Below are positions 17,714 through 25,940 of a DNA stretch of 64,000 nucleotides, one piece after another. Both the position numbers and the translations under genes were made by a program. Under the pieces are notes generated by a model, which saw only the letters and a list, made by a program, of their open reading frames with translations, made no database searches and was not told the DNA's origin. This DNA is from Streptomyces justiciae (GTDB lineage Bacteria > Actinomycetota > Actinomycetes > Streptomycetales > Streptomycetaceae). Position 1 is the stretch's first letter. The number at the start of each line of letters is the position of its first letter. The stretch lies in the NCBI RefSeq assembly GCF_015163075.1, contig NZ_JADDXU010000022.1:84955-148954 (forward strand), written 5' to 3'.

Positions 17714-18472
17714 ATGCCCAAGTTGAGACCGCTCGCCTCGGCACTCCTCGCCGCCCTGGCCCTCGTCGTCGCCGTGCCCACGTCCGCCCAGGCGAACGTC
17801 CTGACCCTGCTCCCGCAGAACGCCGACGGCCTGGAGCAGACCTTCTCCCCGGCCTACGACTACGACGGCGACGGCTGCTACGCCACCGCCGCCATCGGTG
17901 CCGACGGCACCCTCAACCCCGGTCTGAAGCTGGGCGGTGACGTCAACGGCCACTGCCACGACTACGCCCAGCTCGCCAACGCCAACACCTACTCGCGCGC
18001 GAAGTGCAACAACGGCTGGTGCGCGGTGATGTACGCCAGCTACTTCGAGAAGGACCAGGCCACCCTCGGCCCGGCGGCCATCGGGCACCGGCACGACTGG
18101 GAACACGTCGTGGTGTGGATCAGCGGCGACCAGGTCCAGTACGTGTCCGTCTCCCAGCACAGCGGCTACCAGGTGGCGGCCCGCTCGTCGGTCCGCTTCG
18201 ACGGCACCCATCCGAAGATCGTCTACCACAAGGACGGCGTATCGACGCACTGCTTCCGCTTCGCCAACAGCAATGACGAGCCACCGGAGAACGTCACGGG
18301 CGGCTGGTTCTTCCCCCGCCTCGTCGGCTGGAACGGCTACCCGGCCGGCTACCGCGACAAGCTCCTGGGCGCGGACTTCGGCTCGGCCACCCTCAAGATC
18401 GACGACGGCGACTTCCAGTACGCCCTCGGGCTCGCGAAGCCCTCCGGCATCCCCTTCGACCCGAACGCGTGA
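17714..18472 (+). CDS. Secreted NPP1/Nep1-like (NLP) protein
   Basis: 252 residues with a signal peptide (about 1-27, cut after AQA). It carries the NLP heptapeptide GHRHDWE at residues 124-130, preceded by CAVMYASYFEKDQ and followed by HVVVWI. Paired Cys (YSRAKCNNGWC and others) fit type 1/2 NLPs. The family includes cytolysins that bind plant sphingolipids; bacterial homologues are patchy. It begins 15 bp after the chitinase with an AAGGAG site, so both should be under the DasR-type promoter. Cytolytic activity itself is not shown. Confidence 0.92.
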   Translation: MPKLRPLASALLAALALVVAVPTSAQANVLTLLPQNADGLEQTFSPAYDYDGDGCYATAAIGADGTLNPGLKLGGDVNGHCHDYAQLANANTYSRAKCNNGWCAVMYASYFEKDQATLGPAAIGHRHDWEHVVVWISGDQVQYVSVSQHSGYQVAARSSVRFDGTHPKIVYHKDGVSTHCFRFANSNDEPPENVTGGWFFPRLVGWNGYPAGYRDKLLGADFGSATLKIDDGDFQYALGLAKPSGIPFDPNA

Positions 18473-18479
18473 GACATGC

Positions 18480-18519
18480 GGAAGGGGCCCCGCGAGCTTT
18501 CGCCCGCGGGGCCCCTTCC
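18480..18519. terminator. Bidirectional hairpin terminator
   Basis: Perfect 15-bp stem GGAAGGGGCCCCGCG / CGCGGGGCCCCTTCC with a 10-base loop, 7 bp after the NPP1 stop. It also lies just downstream of the tRNA gene on the other strand, so it can end both transcripts. Confidence 0.85.
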
Positions 18520-18525
18520 CTGCCG

Positions 18526-18599
<74 letters not shown>

Positions 18600-18680
18600 G
18601 CCGCGATCGCCACGGTTGTGCCGTGTGAACGCGCAGGTAAACCCTACCTTACGCGCGCGGCCGGCCCGACTGGCGGGACG

Positions 18681-20108
18681 TCAGCCCCGGGTGGCGACGG
18701 TCTCCCGGCGGGCCGGGGTGTCCACGGTGACCTGACGCACTGCCCGCCGGACGGGGACGAGCAGCGCGGCCAGGGACGCCGCGAGCAACAGCAGCGCCAG
18801 CAGCGTGAAGCCGTGGGTGTATCCGGACTCGTACGGCAGACCGGAGGGCTGGAGGTGTCCGGTGACCAGGACGCTGGTGACGGCGGCGCCGATGGAGCCG
18901 CCGATGGTGCGGATGTTGGCGTTCATGCCGGTCGCGGCGCCTGTCTGGTCGGCCGGGACGCTGCCCACGATCAGGTTGGCCATGGAGGCGAAGGCGAGGC
19001 CGATCCCGAGGCCGAACAGCCCGGAGACGAGGGCGACCTGCCACTGCTCGTCGTGCCACAGGGCGAGCAGACCGACGGCCGCCGCACCGAGCGCGGCGCC
19101 CGTCACCAGCAGCGTCTTCGCCCCGAGCACCGGCTCCAGACGGCCGCCGAGCACACCGGAGAGGAACATCGCCACCAGCATCGGCAGCATCAGGAGCCCG
19201 GCCGCGGTGACGCTCGCGCCGAATCCGTACCCGGCCGCCTTCGGCGTCTGGACGAAGCCCGGCAGGAACGACCACAGCGCGTACATGCCCGCGCCGAACA
19301 GCAGCGCCACGGTGTTCGTGGTCCACACGGCGGGCAGGCGCATCACCCGCAGATCGATGAGCGGGGTACGGGAGCGGGCCTCGGAGTACAGCCACAGCGC
19401 GAACAGGACGACGGCCAGGGCGAACAGACCGAGCACTCGGGCCGATCCCCATCCCCAGACGGCCGCCTGGCTGAGCGGCAGCAGCAGCGCGACCAGCCAG
19501 GCCGACAGCAGCCCGGCACCGAGCCAATTGACGCTGCCCTCGGCCCGGTTGGGCGACTCGGGCACATACCGTACGGCGATGAGCGTGGCGACCGCGACGA
19601 CGCCGACCGGGATCCAGAACAGCCAGCGGAAGTCGAGCGCGGAGACGATCGGCCCGGCGGCGACGATGCCGACGCCACCGCCGGCGGCGATCACGGCGGA
19701 CAGGTTGCTGATGCTCTTGCTCACCTGGGAAGCGGCGAACTCGTCCCGGATGATGCCGAAGGACAGCGGGAACAGGGCGCCGCCGACACCCTGGACGACC
19801 CGGGCGATGATCAGGACGCCGATGTTCGGCGCCAGCGCGGCGAGCAGACAGCCGACGGCCACCGTCACCAGGACGGCGACGAGGGTGCGCTTCTTGCCGA
19901 TCAGATCGCCCACGCGGCCGAGGATCGGGGTGAAGATCGACGCGGACAGCAGGTACGCCGTCATCACCCAGGTCGCGGTGGACTGCGAGGTGTGCAGGGC
20001 GTGCTGGACGGTCGGCAGGGCCGGTGCGATCAGCGACTGGAGCATGGCGAACACGCCGGCACCGGTCGCGAGGACCGCGAAGGTGAGGCGGGTGGAATTG
20101 CGGGGCAT
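18681..20108 (-). CDS. MFS drug/metabolite exporter (DHA2, EmrB/QacA type)
   Basis: 475 residues with about 14 predicted TM helices. Motif A is GRVGDLIGKKR; a motif-C-like PxxGG region and a TM pattern typical of DHA2 antiporters are present. It should export drugs or metabolites with proton exchange. Divergent from the TetR gene at 20283, with three palindromes in the intergenic space that overlap its promoter, so TetR repression relieved by a transported ligand is expected. Confidence 0.9.
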   Translation of the reverse strand: MPRNSTRLTFAVLATGAGVFAMLQSLIAPALPTVQHALHTSQSTATWVMTAYLLSASIFTPILGRVGDLIGKKRTLVAVLVTVAVGCLLAALAPNIGVLIIARVVQGVGGALFPLSFGIIRDEFAASQVSKSISNLSAVIAAGGGVGIVAAGPIVSALDFRWLFWIPVGVVAVATLIAVRYVPESPNRAEGSVNWLGAGLLSAWLVALLLPLSQAAVWGWGSARVLGLFALAVVLFALWLYSEARSRTPLIDLRVMRLPAVWTTNTVALLFGAGMYALWSFLPGFVQTPKAAGYGFGASVTAAGLLMLPMLVAMFLSGVLGGRLEPVLGAKTLLVTGAALGAAAVGLLALWHDEQWQVALVSGLFGLGIGLAFASMANLIVGSVPADQTGAATGMNANIRTIGGSIGAAVTSVLVTGHLQPSGLPYESGYTHGFTLLALLLLAASLAALLVPVRRAVRQVTVDTPARRETVATRG

Positions 20109-20193
20109 GGAGAAGCCTCTCCGAGCACGAGGTGCGGCCGGAGCCTCTTGGGAGCGGTCGCGGAAAGGATGAAGGAGGACCTCGACTGCTAAA

Positions 20194-20261
20194 GTGGAGG
20201 TACGCCTCCACTCTACCGGAGGCGCACCTCCGCTTCAACCCGTAACGGAGGTATACCTCCG
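20194..20261. promoter_or_regulatory. Triple TetR operator
   Basis: Three related palindromes: GTGGAGGTACGCCTCCAC (20194-20211), CGGAGGCGCACCTCCG (20217-20232) and CGGAGGTATACCTCCG (20246-20261). The third is perfect. They lie between the divergent exporter and TetR genes and share the core GGAGGYRYRCCTCC. Confidence 0.8.
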
Positions 20262-20282
20262 CTTCACCTACGGGAGGCGCCC

Positions 20283-20873
20283 GTGACCACCCAGTCCTTC
20301 CCCGTCACCGAGCTCGTCGCGGCGCGCCGCCCCACCCGAAAAGACGCCGCCCGCAACTACGACGCGCTGCTCGCCGCGGCGCGGGAGGCGTTCGCCGAGC
20401 ACGGGGCGGAAGCGTCGCTGGAGGACATCGCGCGGCGCGCGGGGGTCGGCATCGGCACGCTGTACCGGAACTTCCCGACCCGGCGGCAGCTCTTCGAGAC
20501 GGTGTACGCGGACGAGGTCAACGCGTTGTGCCAGCTGGCGGTGGAGGTGGCGGAGCGGGAGCCGTGGGAGGCGCTGACGGTCTGGCTCGACCGGTTCGCG
20601 GGGTACATGGTGACCAAGCGGGCGGTGCGGGAGGCTCTCGACGGGGAGTCGGAGGTCTTCGTGGCGTGCCGGGAGTCGATGTACGCGGGTGGGGGGCCGT
20701 TGTTCGCGCGGGCTCAGGAGGCGGGGGTCGTGCGGGGCGACATGGAGTTCGGCGATCTGCTGCGGATGGTCGCCGGGATCATGGCCACAGCCTTCGAGGA
20801 CGAGGCTCAGCGGGATCGGGTGCTGGGGATTGCTTTGGATGGCGTACGTATGCGGAAGGACCCGGGCGCCTGA
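20283..20873 (+). CDS. TetR-family repressor of the adjacent exporter
   Basis: 196 residues. The N-terminal HTH (about 24-75, SLEDIARRAGVGIGTLYRNFPTRRQLF) is canonical TetR; the helical C-terminal ligand domain resembles the TetR_C subgroup near SACE_7040. The GTG/GAC start region follows GGGAGGC, and the ORF start at 20283 gives the normal N-terminal tail. It faces its presumed operators and target at 20108. A hairpin terminator overlaps its stop. Confidence 0.9.
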   Translation: MTTQSFPVTELVAARRPTRKDAARNYDALLAAAREAFAEHGAEASLEDIARRAGVGIGTLYRNFPTRRQLFETVYADEVNALCQLAVEVAEREPWEALTVWLDRFAGYMVTKRAVREALDGESEVFVACRESMYAGGGPLFARAQEAGVVRGDMEFGDLLRMVAGIMATAFEDEAQRDRVLGIALDGVRMRKDPGA

Positions 20874-20888
20874 GAGCTCGGGTCCTTC
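20855..20888 (+). terminator. Hairpin terminator of tetR
   Basis: GAAGGACCCG (20855-20864) pairs perfectly with CGGGTCCTTC (20879-20888) over a 14-base loop that includes the tetR stop codon. Confidence 0.65.
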
Positions 20889-20905
20889 GCGTCGTTCGCG
20901 TGTGC

Positions 20906-20966
20906 GGGTTGTGGGGGCTTGTCGCGCCCACGCGGCGGAGCCGCAAATTGATACAGCCCCGCGCCC
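20906..20966. repeat. Streptomyces-type intergenic palindromic repeat
   Basis: The stretch GGGGGCTTGTCGCGCCCACG...ATACAGCCCCGCGCCCCT resembles a short GC-rich repeat seen in many streptomycete intergenic regions (GGGGCTGGTCGCGCA...CCCCGCGCCCC). The ends GGGGCT/AGCCCC can pair. Identification is from memory; function unknown. Confidence 0.45.
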
Positions 20967-20967
20967 C

Positions 20968-22011
20968 TTAGGTGGGCATCGGCACTCCGAGTTGTTCTGC
21001 TCGGTCGATCAAGTCCTTCCACACCTTCGGCGCCACGGGGATGCCCTTCGCTCCCCGCTCCGCAGCGACCGCTGCGCTGCGCTCGCCCGGGTAGTAGACG
21101 CCGTCCTCGCTCGGTAGTCCCTTCAGGGTGGTCAGGGTTTCGTCGACCGCTGCTGTGAAGGCATCCGCCCCACCGAAAGCCACCGGATCGATCGCGATCA
21201 GCAGTGCGTTCTGGCGGTGCTTGCGGCCCCCCGGGTCGTCCGAGTGGAAAGGCGTGAAGATCGGGGCGCCGACCAGGACGCTGGTGAGGAGTTCGAAGGC
21301 CAGGGACATGCCGGAGCCCTTCGCGCCGCCCAGCGGTAGTGGCATGACCGCCTGCTCGGGGTCGGTCGTCGGGGTGCCGTCCGCCGTGGCTGCGGCGCCC
21401 TCCGGGAGCGGGGTGCCGTTCGCCTTCGCCTGGCGGATCTTGCCGAGGGCGATGGTGGCGGTGGCCATGTCGAGGAGCAGCGGGGCGTGGGTGCGCGCCG
21501 GTACGGCGATCGCGAGCGGGCTCGTGGCGACGGCAGCGCCCTTGACGCCCGTGTAGCCCATGTTGGGCATGCCGGCCACGAAGCCGAGGCCGACCAGGCC
21601 CTGTTCGGCAATCTTGGAGACGTAGTAGCCGATGGCTCCGGTGTGGACGGTCTCGCGTACGCCCACGGTGGCGATGCCGGTCGTACGGGCCCGTCGTACC
21701 GCCTCTTCCGCCGCCGCGCTCAGGGCCACCGGGCCGGGGGCGCGGTCGGCATGGAGGACCGCGGCGGCGGGCGTCGTCGACTCGATCTCGATCTCCGGGG
21801 TGGCGTTCGCGACGCCCTTGGCGAGCAGGTCCAGATAGGCCGGGACACGGGCGGTGCCGTGGGAGTCGACGCCGCGCTGGGCGGCCCAGACGAACACGTC
21901 GGCGGTGGTCCGGGCGTGCTCGGGGCTCAGGCCTCCCTTCTCCAGGAGGGCGGCGGCGAAGGTGCGCAGGTCGTCGGCGGGGACGAGCACCTTCTGGGGG
22001 GTGGTGGACAT
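20968..22011 (-). CDS. Malate/L-lactate-type (Ldh2) 2-hydroxyacid dehydrogenase
   Basis: 347 residues of the Ldh_2 fold: RGVDSHGTARVPAYL with the conserved SHG (catalytic His), VGVRETVHTGAIGYYV, LLLDMATATIALGKI and GGAKGSGMSLAFELL for NAD(P)H binding. It oxidises a 2-hydroxyacid to a 2-oxoacid or the reverse. AGGAG precedes the ATG, 9 bp after the ThDP gene. Being last after a ThDP decarboxylase-like gene suggests the two handle the same 2-oxoacid. Substrate unknown (malate, ureidoglycolate and sulfolactate relatives exist). Confidence 0.88.
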   Translation of the reverse strand: MSTTPQKVLVPADDLRTFAAALLEKGGLSPEHARTTADVFVWAAQRGVDSHGTARVPAYLDLLAKGVANATPEIEIESTTPAAAVLHADRAPGPVALSAAAEEAVRRARTTGIATVGVRETVHTGAIGYYVSKIAEQGLVGLGFVAGMPNMGYTGVKGAAVATSPLAIAVPARTHAPLLLDMATATIALGKIRQAKANGTPLPEGAAATADGTPTTDPEQAVMPLPLGGAKGSGMSLAFELLTSVLVGAPIFTPFHSDDPGGRKHRQNALLIAIDPVAFGGADAFTAAVDETLTTLKGLPSEDGVYYPGERSAAVAAERGAKGIPVAPKVWKDLIDRAEQLGVPMPT

Positions 22012-22020
22012 CGAATTCTC

Positions 22021-23733
22021 CTAGCGGGTCACGAGGACGTCGACCACCGCGGTCGTGCCCTCGGCCACGGACTTGAGGGCGCGCTCCAGCGCGGGGGTGA
22101 GCGCGTCCGGGGTGTCGACGGTCTCGGTGTGCAGGCCGAACGGCTCGGCGAACGCGGCCAGTCGGGGCAGCCGGTGCAGATCGGTGCCCAGCCACTCCCC
22201 CGTCTCGGCGGCGGCGCCCTCGGGGTAGAAGCGGCGGTGGTTGAGATTCATCGACTTGTAGACACGGTTGTTGAACACCACGATCAGCACCGGGAGTTCG
22301 TACGCCTTCGACGCGTCGTACGACGGGATGACCGGGTTGTAGGTGAACGCGCCGTCCCCGATCGTGAGGACCACCGGGCGGTCCTGGGCGGCGAGTTTGA
22401 CGCCCAGCGCGACCGCGATGCCCTGGCCGAGGCCGCCCTGGACGTAGAAGTACGAGTCGGGGTCGGCGGTCTGGACGTGCCGCTTCACCACCCGGCTGTG
22501 GGTGATGGTCTCGTCGACGACGATCGCGTTCCGGCCGTCGAGCAGCTTTCGCAGCGTCGCCGCGACCAACACCGGGTCGATGCCCTGGGCTTGGGAGGCG
22601 GCCTTCTCCTCCGCCTTGGCGATCGCCTGCTGCTCGGCGGTGTGCCGTTCCTCCTGCGCCGACCGGCGGACCGCCACCGCCGCCTCGTCCAGCTCCTTCG
22701 CCCGCTTCGTCAGCTGGCGCAGGGTGTTGGCGACGTTGCCCTCCAAGTAGCGGTCCGCGAAGAGGACTTGATAGACGACGTGCGGGCGTTGCGGCACTTC
22801 GTCGATCACCACGATCGCCGCCTTGGCGGGGCGGCGCGACGGCGGGTAGAACGGGGCCCGGCAGTTGACCAGGAGGATGAGGTCCGCCTCGTCCATCCAG
22901 GGGCCGATGTCGCTGCCGGCGTGCAGCGGGTGGGTGCGCGGGAAGTTGCCGCAGACCGCCGAGTCGGGCTCGACGACCGGGATGTTCCAGGCCTCGGCGA
23001 AGGCGACCAGGGCCTCGAAGCCGCCCGCCTCACGACCGGCCGTCTCAGTGACGACGACCGGGTTCTTCGCCTCCCTGATCAGCTGCGCGACCGGGTCGAC
23101 CTCTTCCGGTGAGCTGTGCGTGGAGCCGGGGGCGACGAGGGGCTTGGCCTCGCGGCCGTCCCAGTCCTCCAGCAAGATCTCCAGCGGGATGTTGAGGTAC
23201 GCCGGTCCCGCCGGGGCCCGCCAGGACAGTTCCGCCGCCCGGGTGACCATCGTGGGCAGCGTGTGGACGCTCGCCGCCTCGGTGGACCACTTGGTGAAGG
23301 GCTGAGCCACCCCGTGGGGTCCGCCCACGATGGACAGGTTGCGGTACCACTGGCCGCCCGGGTCCTGGCCGGGGCCGTCGCCGTACGTGGTCGACTCCGA
23401 GGAGCTGACCACCATCGGGACCCCGGCGAGCAGCGCCCCGTGGACCGCCATCGAGCCCTGGAGGAGTCCGGGCGCCGCGTGCAGGAGCACACCCTGGGGG
23501 CGGCGCTTGATCAGGCCGTAGCCGGTGGCCATGCCGACCGCGACCGTCTCGTGGGTGAGGTCGAGGTACTCGGGGCAGGGCAGCCCGTCCCGGTGGCGGC
23601 GGGCCAGGGACTCCCACACCGGGGCCCATTCGGACCCCGAGGAGCAGAAGAGGTAGTCGGCGCCGACGGCGTTGAAGGCGGTGACGAGAGCGTCGCCGCC
23701 GTCGGCGCCGGGGGATGTGGTGGTGTCGGTCAT
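22021..23733 (-). CDS. Thiamine-diphosphate enzyme (acetolactate synthase/benzoylformate decarboxylase family)
   Basis: 570 residues with the three-domain ThDP architecture. The N-terminal pyrimidine-binding domain has the catalytic Glu in YLDLTHETVAVGMATGYG. A central domain follows. The C-terminal cofactor motif starts with GDGAFTYNP at about 459 and ends with FNN about 25 residues later. It acts on a 2-oxoacid by decarboxylation or carboligation. Neighbours (Ldh2, aldehyde dehydrogenase) suggest 2-hydroxyacid to 2-oxoacid to aldehyde to acid. Long charged helix KRAKELDEAAVAVRRSAQEERHTAEQQ is atypical. Confidence 0.88.
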   Translation of the reverse strand: MTDTTTSPGADGGDALVTAFNAVGADYLFCSSGSEWAPVWESLARRHRDGLPCPEYLDLTHETVAVGMATGYGLIKRRPQGVLLHAAPGLLQGSMAVHGALLAGVPMVVSSSESTTYGDGPGQDPGGQWYRNLSIVGGPHGVAQPFTKWSTEAASVHTLPTMVTRAAELSWRAPAGPAYLNIPLEILLEDWDGREAKPLVAPGSTHSSPEEVDPVAQLIREAKNPVVVTETAGREAGGFEALVAFAEAWNIPVVEPDSAVCGNFPRTHPLHAGSDIGPWMDEADLILLVNCRAPFYPPSRRPAKAAIVVIDEVPQRPHVVYQVLFADRYLEGNVANTLRQLTKRAKELDEAAVAVRRSAQEERHTAEQQAIAKAEEKAASQAQGIDPVLVAATLRKLLDGRNAIVVDETITHSRVVKRHVQTADPDSYFYVQGGLGQGIAVALGVKLAAQDRPVVLTIGDGAFTYNPVIPSYDASKAYELPVLIVVFNNRVYKSMNLNHRRFYPEGAAAETGEWLGTDLHRLPRLAAFAEPFGLHTETVDTPDALTPALERALKSVAEGTTAVVDVLVTR

Positions 23734-23746
23734 CTCTCGTGTTTCC

Positions 23747-24607
23747 TCAGCCCTCGATCGGCCAGTTCAGGACCTCGGAGATACCGCGGCCCATGATCCA
23801 TTCAAGCTCCTCGGGCGTGAAGTCCCAGTGCTTGGTGAACTGCTCGATCGTGTCGGTGTAGGTGATGCCGTGGCCGAGCAGGCGGGTGATGTCAGTGCCG
23901 TAGAAGCAGCGCTGCGGGCCCATCTTGTCGACCATCTCGCGCACGTACTTCTGGATGTTGTTGTTCGGGAAGGGCTGCGTGGAGTAGCCGGGCAGCGCCG
24001 AGACCTTGACGTAGATGTTGGGGTGGGCGGCCAGGTCGGCGGTCTCGGACACCCAGTAGCCGATCGCGTCGTCGACGCAGCGGGCCATGATGCCCATGTG
24101 GTCGATGATGATCTTCAGCTCGGGGTGCTTGGCGGCGATCTCGCCCAACTCCCGCTTCCAGATGGGGGCGTGGACCATGGTGGGGATGCCGAGTTCCTCG
24201 GCGATCGGCCAGTACCAGTCGTTGGTGCCGTCGATCATCCAGTTGCGGTCCTGCGGCCGGTGGAAGGTGAGCCGCGTGCCCTTCACATGCGGGTTCTGGG
24301 CGAAGTCCTTGAGCATCGCCTTGCCCTCTTCGGGCTTGTTCTGCGGGATGCGGGCCATGATGCCGAAGCGGTCGGGGTGCGCCTCGCAGGCTTCCAGGGC
24401 GTAGTCGATGCGGTCGCCCTCCCAGGACGGCGGCAGGATCAGCGCGCGGTTGACGCCGGCCTCGTCCATCAGCTCCAGGGCCTCCTCGTAGGAGAAGGGG
24501 TCCTCGCGGTGGCCGTTGAGGCGGATGCGCTCGCGCGCGCCGGGCACCCAGGGGCGGTCCGGGGTCTCTTCCAGCCAGATGTGGATCTGTGTGTCGACAA
24601 CGAACAT
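23747..24607 (-). CDS. Amidohydrolase-family (ACMSD/decarboxylase-like) metal-dependent hydrolase
   Basis: 286 residues from ATG 24607 (AAGAGAAAGAG upstream); longer readings lack any ribosome site. FVVDTQIHIWLEE is the first metal-binding strand with only one of the two usual His. Later features are GIMARIPQN, KIIIDHMGI with His, and FYGTDITRLLG with the catalytic Asp. This is the amidohydro-rel/2-pyrone-4,6-dicarboxylate lactonase-like group, which includes non-oxidative decarboxylases of aromatic acids. Lies 13 bp before the ThDP gene, so it is part of the same operon. Confidence 0.82.
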   Translation of the reverse strand: MFVVDTQIHIWLEETPDRPWVPGARERIRLNGHREDPFSYEEALELMDEAGVNRALILPPSWEGDRIDYALEACEAHPDRFGIMARIPQNKPEEGKAMLKDFAQNPHVKGTRLTFHRPQDRNWMIDGTNDWYWPIAEELGIPTMVHAPIWKRELGEIAAKHPELKIIIDHMGIMARCVDDAIGYWVSETADLAAHPNIYVKVSALPGYSTQPFPNNNIQKYVREMVDKMGPQRCFYGTDITRLLGHGITYTDTIEQFTKHWDFTPEELEWIMGRGISEVLNWPIEG

Positions 24608-24696
24608 CGTTGGACTCTTTCTCTTCGAAGGAGGGGTGGTGCGGTGTGGTGCGAGGGGAACGCTAGGCGGGCCGTGAGGCCTTGCGGAGCCCCTGG

Positions 24697-24743
24697 GAGC
24701 GCAAGCACTTGTTGCGCTCAAGTGCCCTCTCAGCAGGGCACTT
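24697..24743 (-). terminator. Terminator hairpin plus second inverted repeat before the amidohydrolase operon
   Basis: AAGTGCCCT (24720-24728) and AGGGCACTT (24735-24743) form a perfect 9-bp hairpin directly after the LhgO-like stop. Next to it GAGCGCAA (24697-24704) and TTGCGCTC (24712-24719) form a perfect 8-bp inverted repeat with a 7-bp spacer. TTGCGCTC recurs at 27447-27454, so the second repeat may be an operator for the amidohydrolase promoter. Confidence 0.6.
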
Positions 24744-25940
24744 TCAGCATGCGAAGACCGCTTGGACGATGTGTTCCGCGATCGCCATGGAGGCCGTCGC
24801 GGCGGGCGACGGCGCGTTGCGTACGGCGGTGATCCGGCCGGCGGTGTGGATGCGGAAGTCGTCGACGAGGGTGCCGTCGCGGTCCAGCGCCTGGGCCCGT
24901 ACGCCCGCTCCGCCGCGTACGACGTCCTGGACGCCGACGCCGGGGACGTACAGCCCCGCGTCCTTCATGAAGGCCGCCGCGGACAGGGCGCCGCGGTACT
25001 CCTTGAGGCCGGTGCGCCAGTGCTGGGCCGCCATCCGCCAGGTGCCGGGGTAGGCGGCGATGCCCAGGAGGTCCTTCGGGGAGATCCTGCCGAGCGTGTA
25101 GCCCTCCCTGGCCAGGGCGAGGACGGCGTTGGGGCCGACCTCGACCGAGCCGTCGACGCGTGGCGTGAAGTGCACGCCGAGGAAGGGGTAGCGGGGGTCG
25201 GGCACCGGGTAGACGAGGCCGCGCACGAGGTGGGTCCGGTCGGGCTTGAGGAGCATGTACTCGCCGCGGAACGGGATGATCTTCGGTTCCTGCTTGTCCT
25301 GGGCGAGTTTCGCCACCGCGTCCGACTGGAGGCCCGCGCACAGGATCAGCCGGTCGACCTTGATGCGTTCCTGGCCGGAGGCGACCTCGATGCCGCCGGG
25401 CACATTGGTGATCGAGGTGACGGGGAAGCCCAGTCGTACCTCGCCGCCGGAGTCCTCGATGTCCCTGGCGAACTCCCGGGCGATCGCCTTGTAGTCGGTG
25501 ATCGCGGTGCGCGGGGAGTGCAGGGCCGCGATGCCGCCGGCGTTCGGCTCGATCTCCTTGATCTCGTCCTTGGAGACCTTGCGCAGCTCGGGCACGTGGT
25601 TGTTCTTCGCCCGCTCGTAGAGGTTCTCCATACGGCCGAGTTCGTCCTCGCGGACCGCCATGACGAGCTTGCCGATCTCGTCGTACGGCAGCGCTCGTTC
25701 CTGGCAGTACTCGCGGAGCATCGCTACGCCCCGTACGCACAGGTCGGCCTTGAGGCTGCCCGGCGCGTAGTAGATGCCCGCGTGCACGACGCCGGAGTTG
25801 TGGCCGGTCTGGTGGACGGCGACGGCCTGTTCCTTCTCCAGCACCACGACCCGGGTGCCGGGGCGGCGCAGGGCGATCTCGCGGGCGGTGGCGAGGCCTA
25901 CGATTCCGGCGCCGACGATGCCGACGGTCTCATCAGCCAC
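24744..25940 (-). CDS. lhgO: L-2-hydroxyglutarate oxidase-like FAD protein
   Basis: 398 residues starting at GTG 25940, which overlaps the aldehyde dehydrogenase end by 8 bp. N-terminal FAD motif VGIVGAGIVGLATA is followed by GTRVVVLEKE. HQTGHNSGVVHAGIYYAPGSLKADLC is the LhgO signature, as is IIPFRGEYMLL. The family oxidises L-2-hydroxyglutarate or related 2-hydroxyacids and passes electrons to the membrane quinone pool. It could supply 2-oxoglutarate-type products here; in this island it may have a different hydroxyacid substrate. Confidence 0.85.
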   Translation of the reverse strand: MADETVGIVGAGIVGLATAREIALRRPGTRVVVLEKEQAVAVHQTGHNSGVVHAGIYYAPGSLKADLCVRGVAMLREYCQERALPYDEIGKLVMAVREDELGRMENLYERAKNNHVPELRKVSKDEIKEIEPNAGGIAALHSPRTAITDYKAIAREFARDIEDSGGEVRLGFPVTSITNVPGGIEVASGQERIKVDRLILCAGLQSDAVAKLAQDKQEPKIIPFRGEYMLLKPDRTHLVRGLVYPVPDPRYPFLGVHFTPRVDGSVEVGPNAVLALAREGYTLGRISPKDLLGIAAYPGTWRMAAQHWRTGLKEYRGALSAAAFMKDAGLYVPGVGVQDVVRGGAGVRAQALDRDGTLVDDFRIHTAGRITAVRNAPSPAATASMAIAEHIVQAVFAC

